Shown: positions 41,480 to 49,431, counted from the first letter of the stretch. The stretch is 64,000 bases of DNA from Pseudazoarcus pumilus (GCF_002872475.1 NZ_CP025682.1:1364001-1428000), one strand, 5' to 3'. The notes: generated by a model from the letters alone, not told the origin. Numbers and translations: made by a program.

Positions 41480-41820
41480 TTAGAAGTCCAACTCGCTAAG
41501 TTGAGAGGGTGTCAGCGAGCGTACTCGCTTCGATTGCTCGCGGATCGCAAGGGCCGCCAGGGCCGGGTCTGATTCCGACAAGAGGTCGAGCAAGGTACTG
41601 CCCGGAGCAATGGCATTGAGGTAGCGCAGCAACTGGCCCAGCGCGAGTCCCGGATCTCCATGCTCGATGCGATAGGCGGTGTTGCGCGACAGGCCAGCGC
41701 GCAAGGCCGCATCAGATTGCTTGATGCCCCGAGCAATACGCAGTCGTGCCAGCCGCTGTCCAAGTTGAGCACTTTGCTCTAGCAGTTCGGGGGGAGCACT
41801 GCTGACTGGCGGATCTTCAT
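41480..41820 (-). pseudogene. hipB: HipB-type HTH antitoxin (copy 1), split by a frameshift at a C6 run
   Basis: The natural start is ATG 41820 (MKIRQSAVLPP), but that frame ends after 13 codons. The HTH frame (ELLEQSAQLGQRLARLRIARGIKQSDAALRAGLSRNTAYRIEHGDPG) has no start codon before it except a TTG at 41704, which would delete the first helices. One additional C in the C6 run (41789-41794) would join them into a protein of about 113 residues. It is either a disabled antitoxin or one made by slippage; the second copy has the same run. Confidence 0.7.
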
Positions 41821-41828
41821 GTTCGTTA

Positions 41829-41847
41829 AATCAGGCAAAGCCTGATT
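41829..41847. promoter_or_regulatory. palindromic operator before hipB (copy 1)
   Basis: AATCAGGC-AAA-GCCTGATT, a perfect 8-bp inverted repeat 9 bases before the presumed hipB ATG. The position fits autoregulation by HipB. Confidence 0.65.
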
Positions 41848-42141
41848 AATGATTGAAATCAGATCCATCTTGGTTGGGGTGGGATTGTTTGTCAACAGAG
41901 TGATCTTTAAATCGAGCATTGTGAATTCATTGAATGTTTTAACGAACATTCTGACTGCTATCGGCCAGGAAGGAAGGAAAGTGCAGAGTTTTGAACTGCG
42001 CATGCCGATGCGGATGGAACAAATTTGGCGTCGCAGTGCTGATATGCGGACGAGGCACGACACCGACCCGAGGACCGTTCTCATCGTCGGTGGATGGGGC
42101 GATAAACGCAGAAAAATGCTTACCGTGTAGGCGGATATTTC

Positions 42142-42275
42142 TTGGCCAGGTTTTGCTTGTTTACGTCATGTTTGGCCAAGTTATGCTTGAACCGAGGGTC
42201 GTAGGACAGCCGGAATCTCCCGAGAGTTGGTCAGGTTATGCTTGATTCCGGTCCCCGCTTACGGGTAACGGCACA
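42142..42275 (-). repeat. right transposon end with three transposase-binding-like repeats (copy 1)
   Basis: Three direct copies of TTGGCCAAGTTATGCTTGA-like sequence: 42142-42159, 42172-42190 and 42227-42245, each in the opposite orientation to the site at the left end. The end closes with ACGGCACA (42268-42275), the inverted TGTGCCGT. Two or more sites per end is the Tn7-type pattern. Confidence 0.75.
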
Positions 42276-42280
42276 AAAGG
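42276..42280 (+). repeat. right copy of the 5-bp target-site duplication (AAAGG)
   Basis: AAAGG directly abuts the right end at 42275. It is followed by TCGGGCTTTTT, the right arm of the split tRNA-Ala terminator (arm 42279-42290). Confidence 0.85.
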
Positions 42281-42375
42281 TCGGGCTTTTTGCTTCGCGC
42301 TCGTCGGCGAGGGTTCTGCTTGGCTTGCTGCGGTAAAGCACAAACTGGCCGAATGCCCCGTTTATGCTCGATTCA

Positions 42376-43719
42376 TCAAAGCAGCTTGCGCAAGCCCGGG
42401 GTCGAGACCTCATCGATGTGCCGAAACGCAGTCGCGATCTTGTCTTGCTGCTCCTCAGACACACCGGCTTCATCAAAGAACACTCGCCACTGTCTCACCA
42501 CCTGCCAGATCTGCGCGGTCAACGCGCAGGCGGTTGCCTTTGAGAGCGTGAACTTCTCGGGTTCTGCGAGAGCATTGTCGAGTGTTGCCTGCCGGCCCTG
42601 CGGGCCGATGCCCAGATGCAGATAGCGCTCACTTGCATGGCTGGGGCGGGGGAGTACATCGTACAGCGGGCTCAGTCGCCAGCCTGTGAGCCTCGGGTCC
42701 CAAAGAAAGCCGTGATTGCGCAGATGGTCATCGTCGTTGCTCACCAGGATGTTGAACACCATGCGCTTGAAAAGCTCTTCGTTGTCTGCCCGGATCGCCG
42801 TGGGATGGCAGTATCGCCGTACGCGCTCGGCGAGGTCCGCGTACGATTTGTGGCGCGACTCCAGTTCGTCGCAGCCGAGCATGGTCAGCCCGCTGACGAA
42901 TCCCATCCGGTGCTCGATTCTGTCGTTCCCGGGGCCAGTGGCGCTCAGGTCAGATTCTGGCGGCAGTGGCTCCTCTGGCGAGGACCAGTACCGGTCGAAG
43001 CGCCGGATCAACATGATGTTGCGGTTGCCCAGCAGATGTGTCGCAACCGGCGGCACGTTGAGCCCCGCATGTCGCGCGAGCACAAGAGAAGCGGATTCGA
43101 TCCCGGGAACGTCAAAGGCATCGTTTCGGCTGGCGAATTTGGCGAGCCACAGCACACCGCGCTGATCACGCACGGATGCCTTTGGGCGCGCACCACCAAG
43201 GGCTGAACCATCCGCAAAGATCATCTCGAGATGGGCTGGAACCGGCAGGCCGGCGTCGATCCGTTCTGCGGCCTCGACGAGGTGTTCCAGAGTGTGCCAA
43301 GGACTTGCTCCTGCCGTCGGCGCAGCGTCCAGGCCTTCACGGATATCCAGTGCGCCGACTCGTTCGCCGCCAGCGTGCAGCAGGTATTGCGACTCGGGCA
43401 GGCTGTTTGCCGGGACCTTCAGCTTTGCTTCGATCACGCGCCGCCCCCAGGCGTCCGGAGCCGCATCGCGAATTCCCCCGAAGAACGAGAGTCTGTTCGC
43501 AGGCAGGAGGCGCTTGCCTCGCACCGCTTCGCGGTCTGACAGCCCCAAGCTCACGGGGTCGACTTCGAGAGCGTTGCCGCGGTTGAGGTAGTTCAGGCCG
43601 TACGCGAAGCTTGAGGCCAAGAGGCGATCTCCCTCTTCGGTCAGCACCAGTTGCCCGCACGGCGCCCAGTTTCCGCCGAGGCTGGCGAAAGCGGTGAGCT
43701 TGACGTCTTTTGCACTCAT
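42376..43719 (-). CDS. hipA: HipA-family kinase toxin (copy 2)
   Basis: 447 residues, same length as the copy at 40131 and about 95 percent identical by eye. Catalytic loop NILVSNDDDHLRNHGF and LSPLYDVLP are unchanged. Differences cluster in the middle and C-terminal third (for example HLLGNRNIMLIRRF versus HMLSKRNIMLIKRF, and SGDEA-type changes at the end), while the first about 70 residues are identical, like the adjoining hipB region. This pattern suggests partial gene conversion or recombination. The stop lies about 30 bases from the left-end-like repeat. Confidence 0.87.
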   Translation of the reverse strand: MSAKDVKLTAFASLGGNWAPCGQLVLTEEGDRLLASSFAYGLNYLNRGNALEVDPVSLGLSDREAVRGKRLLPANRLSFFGGIRDAAPDAWGRRVIEAKLKVPANSLPESQYLLHAGGERVGALDIREGLDAAPTAGASPWHTLEHLVEAAERIDAGLPVPAHLEMIFADGSALGGARPKASVRDQRGVLWLAKFASRNDAFDVPGIESASLVLARHAGLNVPPVATHLLGNRNIMLIRRFDRYWSSPEEPLPPESDLSATGPGNDRIEHRMGFVSGLTMLGCDELESRHKSYADLAERVRRYCHPTAIRADNEELFKRMVFNILVSNDDDHLRNHGFLWDPRLTGWRLSPLYDVLPRPSHASERYLHLGIGPQGRQATLDNALAEPEKFTLSKATACALTAQIWQVVRQWRVFFDEAGVSEEQQDKIATAFRHIDEVSTPGLRKLL

Positions 43720-43724
43720 CCCGT

Positions 43725-44065
43725 TTAGAAGTCCAGCTCGCTAAGTTGAGAGGGTGTCAGCGAGCGTACTCGCTTCGATTGCTCGCGGGTCGCAAGGGCC
43801 GCCAGGGCCGGGTCTGATTCCGACAAGAGGTCGAGCAAGGTACTGCCCGGAGCAATGGCAGTGAGGTAGCGCAGCAACTGGCCCAGCGCGAGTCCCGGAT
43901 CTCCATGCTCGATGCGATAGGCGGTGTTGCGCGACAGGCCAGCGCGCAAGGCCGCATCAGATTGCTTGATGCCCCGAGCAATACGCAGTCGTGCCAGCCG
44001 CTGTCCAAGTTGAGCACTTTGCTCTAGCAGTTCGGGGGGAGCACTGCTGACTGGCGGATCTTCAT
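43725..44065 (-). pseudogene. hipB: HipB-type antitoxin (copy 2), same C6 frameshift
   Basis: Same arrangement as copy 1: ATG 44065, a C6 run at 44034-44039 and the HTH frame starting without a start codon. Two amino-acid changes from copy 1 (LRYLT for LRYLN, LATREQS for LAIREQS). Since the HTH has stayed open and nearly unchanged in both copies, translation by slippage or an unusual start remains possible. Confidence 0.68.
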
Positions 44066-44073
44066 GTTCGTTA

Positions 44074-44092
44074 AATCAGGCAAAGCCTGATT
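44074..44092. promoter_or_regulatory. palindromic operator before hipB (copy 2)
   Basis: Same AATCAGGC-AAA-GCCTGATT palindrome as at 41829-41847. Confidence 0.65.
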
Positions 44093-44386
44093 AATGATTG
44101 AAATCAGATCCATCTTGGTTGGGGTGGGATTGTTTGTCAACAGAGTGCTCTTTAAATCGAGCATTGTGAATTCATTGAATGTTTTAACGAACATTCTGAC
44201 TGCTATCGGCCAGGAAGGAAGGAAAGTGCAGAGTTTTGAACTGCGCATGCCGATGCGGATGGAACAAATTTGGCGTCGCAGTGCTGATATGCGGACGAGG
44301 CACGACACCGACCCGAGGACCGTTCTCATCGTCGGTGGATGGGGCGATAAACGCAGAAAAATGCTTACCGTGTAGGCGGATATTTC

Positions 44387-44520
44387 TTGGCCAGGTTTTG
44401 CTTGTTTACGTCATGTTTGGCCAAGTTATGCTTGAACCGAGGGTCGTAGGACAGCTGGAATCTCCCGAGAGTTGGTCAGGTTATGCTTGATTCCGGTCCC
44501 CGCTTACGGGTAACGGCACA
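44387..44520 (-). repeat. right transposon end (copy 2)
   Basis: The same three binding-site-like repeats at 44387, 44417 and 44472, and terminal ACGGCACA at 44513-44520. Nearly identical to the end at 42142-42275. Beyond 44520 the sequence differs (CTCAG instead of AAAGG) until the shared GTCGGGCTTTTTGCT. Confidence 0.75.
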
Positions 44521-44719
44521 CTCAGGTCGGGCTTTTTGCTGTGTGGCGCACGTGCGCATGGCTAATCTTCGCCGCTCCGATCCGCCTCCTGAACCGTATC
44601 ACTTGAAGCCGTGAATCCCGACGTTAACGCAGTTGTTCCGGACTTGCGGATGCGCCGCGGTGAATCTACCGATAAGCTGCGCATTTCGGACCTTCATGGA
44701 CGAACCTGGGTATTCGGCG
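44521..44719. other. junction to the right chromosomal flank
   Basis: CTCAG, then GTCGGGCTTTTTGCT (right half of a terminator-type stem like that at 42279), then about 170 bases with no gene before the glycosyltransferase. No obvious promoter. Confidence 0.45.
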
Positions 44720-45628
44720 ATGCACTTGCGCGTGCTTCTGGTTCATTACTGGGTCAATGGCGTCCGGGGCGGAGCGGAACTGAGCCTGCTCCGGCATGTC
44801 GAGTGCGCACCGACGGGCATCGAGGTGGTGGTGGCGCATGCGGAAGACACGCCGGATCTGGCCGGATTTGATGTGGTCGTCGTCGCCAGTGTTCGCCCTC
44901 CCGGGGACTATCGCGACTGGAAGAACCAGACGCGACTCGTAGTCCGCTGGACGGAAGCGCTCGCTGGCTACGAGGGATTTGCGATTCGCAGCGAGCGCGA
45001 CCTTCATCCCTGCGGGCAGCGCGACGCCGCCTGCGTCGGGGCGCACGCCTGGGTCCGGACGCCGTGCGAATGTCCGCCGGAACTCGGCGGATTGTATCGG
45101 GCCTTCTTCGACGCATTCGATGTGGTCCACTTCCTGTCGCCGGGACACCGGGAGATCGTCCGGGCATTGGTGAGCGTCGAGCGGCCGACGGTGCTGATCG
45201 CGCCGCCCATCGACCTGTCCCGCTTTCGGGTGCTGGTCCCGCCCGAGCAGCGCCCTGCAATCGCACTGATTTTCGATTGCCCGGCGCGCATGGCGCCGAC
45301 CTCGGCCGAGCGCGCGCGGCGTGCCGGCTACGTGCCGGAAGTGTTGCCCTACCTCAGCGTCCCCTACGAGGACATGCCCGAGTTGCTCAATGGCTATGCT
45401 GCTGTCGTCGTCGATCCGCTCATGTACCATGCCTTCGGCAGACTGGCGGTGGAAGCGCAGGCCTGCGGCTGCCGGGTGTTGGCGAGCGAGCGGGTTGGGG
45501 CGACCAGTTGGCCGGATGCCCTGGCGGCCGCACGGGTGTCGAGCCCGAATTTCTGGTCACTGGTCGGCGCGGCGAAACTGCCCGCGGGCGAGCGTCGGCA
45601 GCTGCTCGAATCGATGGAGAACGGATAG
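44720..45628 (+). CDS. glycosyltransferase, GT4-like (group 1)
   Basis: About 302 residues from ATG 44720 (MHLRVLLVHYWVNGVRGGAELSLLRHV); ATG 44696 is an alternative. The N-terminal half looks like a Rossmann nucleotide-sugar fold, and the C-terminal part has the retaining-glycosyltransferase layout (VPYEDMPELLNGYAAVVVDPLMYHAFGRLAVEAQACGCRVLAS) with the E-A-Q-A-CG pattern of the donor site. It is short for GT4 (typically about 350-400), so either minimal or slightly truncated. Its stop overlaps the start of the radical-SAM gene (TAGTG), so the two are coupled and may act in one small pathway, such as surface glycan or a modified peptide. Confidence 0.72.
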   Translation: MHLRVLLVHYWVNGVRGGAELSLLRHVECAPTGIEVVVAHAEDTPDLAGFDVVVVASVRPPGDYRDWKNQTRLVVRWTEALAGYEGFAIRSERDLHPCGQRDAACVGAHAWVRTPCECPPELGGLYRAFFDAFDVVHFLSPGHREIVRALVSVERPTVLIAPPIDLSRFRVLVPPEQRPAIALIFDCPARMAPTSAERARRAGYVPEVLPYLSVPYEDMPELLNGYAAVVVDPLMYHAFGRLAVEAQACGCRVLASERVGATSWPDALAAARVSSPNFWSLVGAAKLPAGERRQLLESMENG

Positions 45629-46830
45629 TGCGCTGGGTGCCGGATTTCGGATCGATGATGGATCGGCTTCGCGGTTTGCCCACGACCGTTCCCTTGCAGG
45701 AGGAAAGCGTCCTCTATCACTGCCGGCTGGACCGGGCCAAACGCGACAATCTTGCCGCGCAGGCCGCCGACCCCGCGTCGGAGGGTCATGCCAGGCCGCA
45801 TCTGCTGCATGTGGGGGTGACGACGGTATGCAATCTCAAATGTCCCGCCTGTCCCACCGGAAACGACACGCTCGGGCGGCCCAATGAGCATCTGGACTAC
45901 GACACCTATGCACGGGTGATCGACGAGATGCGCGATCACTTGCTGCTGACGCTGTTCTGGGACTGGGGCGAACCGCTGCTGCACCCGCGCATCACGGACA
46001 TGGTGGCGCATGCGGGCAAGTCGGGAATCAAGACCCTGATCAGCACCAACGGCACGGTGCGCGTGAACCCGAAGTTCATGGGTGAGCTGGTCGAGAGCGG
46101 TCTGACGCTGATCTGCGTCTGCGTGGACGGGGCCGATCAGGAAACCTTCGAGAAGTACCGGGTCGGCGGCAAGCTCGCAGACGCGCTGAAGACCATTGAG
46201 CTGCTGCGGGAGGCCAAGGACCGACTGGGCGTGCAGCACCCGGTGATCAATTTCCGCGTGCTTGCCACGCGCGACACGGTGCCGCAGATTCCGCGCCTGT
46301 TGCAGCTTGCCAAGGAGGTCGGCGCGGATCTGTTTACGCTCAAGGATTTCCGCCCCTTCGACTATCGCGGGCACGACGTGTCGCGCGAGTTCGTGCCATT
46401 GAAGGCAAATTTTTCCCGCTACGCACTCACCCAGGGAAAACCAACGGAAGGGTTGGAGAAGGCCCGGGTCACGGGCCCGCTGCGTTGCGGCAAGCCGCTG
46501 CGCGCACCTACGCTCAATTCAGACGGTCAGCTCAGTTTCTGCAGCTACGCGAGCTACGACGAGGAGTTCTTCGGGTCGCTTTCCGACGACGCCTTTGAAG
46601 GTTTGTGGCGCTCTCCGCGGGCGGTGTCGCTGCGCAAGGGATTCCTGGAGCGGGGCGGCATGCCGACCTGCCACAGTTGCTATTTCCGAACCGATCACAA
46701 GCCGACGGTGCGCTTCAGCATCCCGCTGCGTCCACTGCCCGATGACGTGCAGGTCATGGCAATCGACGACGAGGCGATCCTCCTCGCGGAAGCGGCCGAT
46801 TACGGGGCCTCGCTCGCGCAAACCGACTGA
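45628..46830 (+). CDS. radical SAM protein with SPASM-like C-terminus
   Basis: 400 residues from GTG 45628, which overlaps the previous stop. The [4Fe-4S]-SAM motif CNLKCPAC (CxxxCxxC) lies near residue 70 after a helical leader. TIM-barrel motifs follow (FWDWGEPLLHPRITDM, ISTNGT, VCVDGADQETFEKYR). The C-terminal part has cysteines of a SPASM auxiliary cluster (RCGKPLRAPTLNSDGQLSFCSY, then PTCHSCYF). Acts with the upstream glycosyltransferase on an unknown substrate. The last 31 bases overlap the converging SulP gene. Confidence 0.82.
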   Translation: MRWVPDFGSMMDRLRGLPTTVPLQEESVLYHCRLDRAKRDNLAAQAADPASEGHARPHLLHVGVTTVCNLKCPACPTGNDTLGRPNEHLDYDTYARVIDEMRDHLLLTLFWDWGEPLLHPRITDMVAHAGKSGIKTLISTNGTVRVNPKFMGELVESGLTLICVCVDGADQETFEKYRVGGKLADALKTIELLREAKDRLGVQHPVINFRVLATRDTVPQIPRLLQLAKEVGADLFTLKDFRPFDYRGHDVSREFVPLKANFSRYALTQGKPTEGLEKARVTGPLRCGKPLRAPTLNSDGQLSFCSYASYDEEFFGSLSDDAFEGLWRSPRAVSLRKGFLERGGMPTCHSCYFRTDHKPTVRFSIPLRPLPDDVQVMAIDDEAILLAEAADYGASLAQTD

Positions 46831-48548
46831 CCGTTCGGGTTCTGCAGTTCGGGTGCGAGTGCGCAGATGGCCCTGAAATGGGTCAGAAACACATCGCCCG
46901 ACAAACGATCCAGAAAATCGGTGCGCTGCAGATGGTCCATAACCGGGCCTTTCACTTCGGACAGGTGCAGCAGGATGCCGGCGTCTCGCAAGCGGCGGTC
47001 GATGGCCTCCAGGCTTTCCAGCGCGCTGGCGTCGATGTCGTTGATGGCCGAGCACAGCAGCACCACGTGGCGCAGCTTCGGCCGGGCGGCGACGGCGGCG
47101 TTGATGCGGTCCTCGAGCGCGCGGGCGTTGGCGAAATAGAGACTCTCGTCGACACGCAGGCTGACCACTTCCGGCGTGGTCAGCACTTGATGGCGGTGGA
47201 TGTTGCGGAAATGTTCGGTGCCGGGAACGAGACCCACCTCGGCGATGTGTGGGCGGCTGGTGCGCAGAAGGAACAGCGCCAGCGACACGCCTACGCCGGC
47301 GATCAGCCCGGTCTCGACGCCAAAGCCCAATGTCGCCAGCAGTGTCGTCAGCACCGCGACGAAATCCGGTTTGGAGTAGTTCCAGGTGCGCTGGAGTACG
47401 CGCAGATCGACCAGCGACAGCACGGCCACGACGATGGTTGCGGCGAGCGTGGCCTGTGGCAGGTAGTACAGGGCCGGAGTGAGCAGCAGCGCGGCGAGGA
47501 CGATGCCGGCGGCCGTCAGCACCCCGGCTGCGGGGGTTCGTGCGCCGGCGTCGAAGTTGACCACCGAGCGCGCGAAGCCGCCGGTGACCGGATAGCCGCC
47601 GGTGAATCCGGCCGAGACGTTGGCCGCGCCGAGTGCGACCAGTTCGCGGTCCGGGTCGATGCGCTGTCGCGCGCGCGCGGCCAGCGTCTGGCCTACCGAG
47701 ACCGATTCGACGAAGCCCACCACGCTGATCAGCAGGGCGGGCAGTGCGAGTTGCTGCAACAGCGAGAGATCCCAGACCGGCAGCGTCAGCGGCGGAAGGC
47801 CTTGCGGAATGCTGCCGACGATCGCCACCCCGGCCCGATCCCAGCCGAAGTGCCAGGTCGCCAGCGTGGTGACGGCGATTGCCACGACCGGTGCCGTGCG
47901 TGCGGCGATGTCGGCCACGCGCGCCGACAGCGCGCGCGCCAAAACCGGCCTGAGACCGTGGCGCGACCAGAACAGAAAGGCGATGGTGATCAGACCGATC
48001 GCGGCAGTCGGTGCATGGGCTTCGGGAAGGTGGCGTGCCAGCGAGACGAACAGGGCGATGAAATCGTGACCGCCCGCGGGCACGGCGAGCAGGGTCTTGA
48101 ACTGGCTGGCGGCGATAAGCAGGCCGGTGGCCGTAATGAAGCCCGAGATCACCGGGTGGCTGAGGAAGTTGGCGACGAATCCCAGGCGCAGCCAGCCCAT
48201 GAGGAGAAGCATTGCGCCGGACATGAAGGCCAGCGTGATCGCCGCAGCCCAGTAATCCGACGAGCCGGCCATGGCGTAGTCGCCGATCGCAGTGGCGGTC
48301 ATCAGCGACACCACCGCCACCGGCCCCACCGCGAGCACGCGGCTGGTGCCGAAGGCCGCATAGGCTACCAGCGGTGCGATGCTCGCATACAGCCCGACTT
48401 CGGGCGGCAGACCCGCGAGCATCGCGTAGGCGAGGCTCTGCGGGATGAGCATGATCGTGACGATCAGCGCGGCGACGGCGTCGGCGGCGAAGGTCTCGCC
48501 ACGATAGCCGCGCAGCCAATCCATCGCGGGCAGGACGGGGCGGCGCAC
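46800..48548 (-). CDS. SulP-family anion permease with STAS domain
   Basis: 582 residues, 10-12 membrane spans (residues about 20-420) with the SulP signatures (LIPQSLAYAMLAGLPPEVGLYASIAPLVAYAAFGTSR, GLIAGVGVSLALFLLRTSRPH) and a C-terminal STAS domain (about 440-560; VVLLCSAINDIDASALESLEAIDRRL). Transports sulfate or a similar anion such as bicarbonate. It lies in one orientation with two YeeE/YedE proteins and a sulfide-type repressor, which favours sulfate or another sulfur anion. Its 3' end overlaps the converging radical-SAM gene by 31 bases. Confidence 0.88.
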   Translation of the reverse strand: MRRPVLPAMDWLRGYRGETFAADAVAALIVTIMLIPQSLAYAMLAGLPPEVGLYASIAPLVAYAAFGTSRVLAVGPVAVVSLMTATAIGDYAMAGSSDYWAAAITLAFMSGAMLLLMGWLRLGFVANFLSHPVISGFITATGLLIAASQFKTLLAVPAGGHDFIALFVSLARHLPEAHAPTAAIGLITIAFLFWSRHGLRPVLARALSARVADIAARTAPVVAIAVTTLATWHFGWDRAGVAIVGSIPQGLPPLTLPVWDLSLLQQLALPALLISVVGFVESVSVGQTLAARARQRIDPDRELVALGAANVSAGFTGGYPVTGGFARSVVNFDAGARTPAAGVLTAAGIVLAALLLTPALYYLPQATLAATIVVAVLSLVDLRVLQRTWNYSKPDFVAVLTTLLATLGFGVETGLIAGVGVSLALFLLRTSRPHIAEVGLVPGTEHFRNIHRHQVLTTPEVVSLRVDESLYFANARALEDRINAAVAARPKLRHVVLLCSAINDIDASALESLEAIDRRLRDAGILLHLSEVKGPVMDHLQRTDFLDRLSGDVFLTHFRAICALAPELQNPNGQSVCASEAP

Positions 48549-48549
48549 G

Positions 48550-48966
48550 TCAGCGAATGCGACGTTCGACCAGGGCGTACAAGCCCATGCCGGCGAGCAT
48601 CGCGAGGACGAAGAGCACGGCCTTGATCTCGCCCGAGGCGGATGCGACCAGCGCGGGACCGGGGCAGAAGCCGGCCAGGCCCCAGCCGGCGCCGAAGATC
48701 AGCGCGCCGCCCACCAGTCGCTTGTCGATCTGCGTTGCGCGGGGCAAGTGCATGGCGTCGCCGAGAACACTTCGCGTGCGACCCCTGGCCAGCGCGAAGG
48801 CGAAGGCGCCGACCGCAATCGCGCCGCCCATCACCAGAGCCAGCGACGGGTCCCAGGTGCCGAACAGGTCGAGAAAGCCCAGAACCTTGGACGGGTCCGT
48901 CATGCCGGAGAGGATGAGCCCGAGGCCGAAGATCAGCCCGACGAGAAATTCGGTCAAACGCTGCAT
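48550..48966 (-). CDS. YeeE/YedE-like (DUF6691) membrane protein, half 2
   Basis: 138 residues with four hydrophobic spans. Motifs LILSGMTDPSKVLGFLDLFGTWDPSLALVMGGAI and GGALIFGAGWGLAGFCPGPALVA are those of YeeE/YedE, where cysteine-bearing GxGxGxxGxCPG loops handle thiosulfate or sulfide sulfur. Works with the adjacent half-protein. Ends 2 bases from the SulP start and starts 11 bases after the partner's stop. Confidence 0.82.
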   Translation of the reverse strand: MQRLTEFLVGLIFGLGLILSGMTDPSKVLGFLDLFGTWDPSLALVMGGAIAVGAFAFALARGRTRSVLGDAMHLPRATQIDKRLVGGALIFGAGWGLAGFCPGPALVASASGEIKAVLFVLAMLAGMGLYALVERRIR

Positions 48967-48976
48967 GGCGCGCTCC

Positions 48977-49417
48977 TCAGGCGAAGATGTGACGGATGAC
49001 GAAGACGACCGCGAAACCGGCCGCCATGAACGACAGCGTGGCGACCAGCGAGCGCGGCGACAGGCGCGACAGCCCGCATACGCCGTGACCGCTGGTGCAG
49101 CCCGAGCCCAGACGCGTGCCGAAGCCGACCAGCAGGCCGGCGACGATCAGCGTCACCAGACCGGCGTCGATGGTCGGCGCCATCGCCCAGCCTGCCGGTG
49201 CGAGCAACATGTAGAGAAACGGTGAGGCGACCAAACCAAGCAAAAAGGCGATGCGCCACACCGCGTCGCCTGTTGCGGGGCGCAGCAGTCCGCCAAGAAT
49301 GCCGCTCACGCCGAGGATGCGGCCATTGGCGAGCACGAACAGTGCAGCCGCGACGCCGATCAGCACGCCGCCGGCGAGCGAGGCCCACGGCGTGAAGTTT
49401 GCCCAGTCGATGCTCAT
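48977..49417 (-). CDS. YeeE/YedE-like membrane protein, half 1
   Basis: 146 residues with four spans; conserved [13 protein letters not shown]-type and [27 protein letters not shown] motifs with cysteines. In many bacteria one YeeE of about 350 residues does what these two halves do here. Sulfur-compound import, probably thiosulfate or persulfide-related. Its start lies 14 bases from the BigR-like stop, so the four genes form one operon. Confidence 0.82.
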   Translation of the reverse strand: MSIDWANFTPWASLAGGVLIGVAAALFVLANGRILGVSGILGGLLRPATGDAVWRIAFLLGLVASPFLYMLLAPAGWAMAPTIDAGLVTLIVAGLLVGFGTRLGSGCTSGHGVCGLSRLSPRSLVATLSFMAAGFAVVFVIRHIFA

Positions 49418-49431
49418 TGCCTACGCTCCGG

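Larger units (their letters stand above)
2212..42275. mobile_element. Tn7-like transposon, about 40 kb, in the terminator loop of tRNA-Ala
   Basis: Both ends begin TGTGCCGT reading inward (2212-2219 and the inverted copy 42268-42275), and both are flanked by AAAGG. Excision restores a perfect 12-bp terminator stem. Each end carries copies of a motif near TTGGCCAAGTTATGCTTGA, as expected for a multi-site TnsB-type transposase. The element encodes a TnsA-TnsB fusion, an AAA ATPase and TniQ at the tRNA-proximal end. Cargo covers defence, toxin-antitoxin, phosphorus-compound uptake and metal-resistance genes. The TniQ-side end is 28 bases past the tRNA CCA, which suggests tRNA-proximal site-specific targeting by TniQ; that part is inference. 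No adjacent Cas genes are present. Confidence 0.9.
42325..44520. mobile_element. tandem mini-element carrying hipBA, probably non-autonomous
   Basis: The left side has GGTAAAGCACAAACTGGCC then GTTTATGCTCGATT, closely matching the 40-kb element's left end, but its terminal TGTGCC is altered (TGCTGCGG). The right side repeats 40131-42275 with an offset of 2245 bases, including all three binding-site repeats and terminal ACGGCACA at 44513-44520. It has no transposase. The flank right of 44520 is CTCAGGTCGGGCTTTTTGC, again half of a terminator stem. I cannot find a matching 5-bp duplication, so its origin (own insertion or recombination between elements) is open. Confidence 0.6.

Noticed and set aside
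41779-42084. 101-residue minus-strand frame ending in MKIRQSAVLPPNC
   Set aside because: Its last codons are the hipB start region; the upstream part has no protein character.
41849-42130. 93-residue plus-strand frame before hipB (also at 44094-44375)
   Set aside because: Present in both copies only because the region is duplicated; no ribosome site and it runs across the hipB control region.
2212-44520. One 42.3-kb element ending at 44520
   Set aside because: The flank at 44520 (CTCAG) does not match AAAGG at 2207-2211, while the flank at 42276 does exactly.
44521-44525. CTCAG as target-site duplication of the mini-element
   Set aside because: No matching CTCAG next to the left-end-like sequence near 42320.
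46519-48519. 666-residue minus-strand frame over the SulP gene
   Set aside because: Arginine-rich shadow of the SulP frame.
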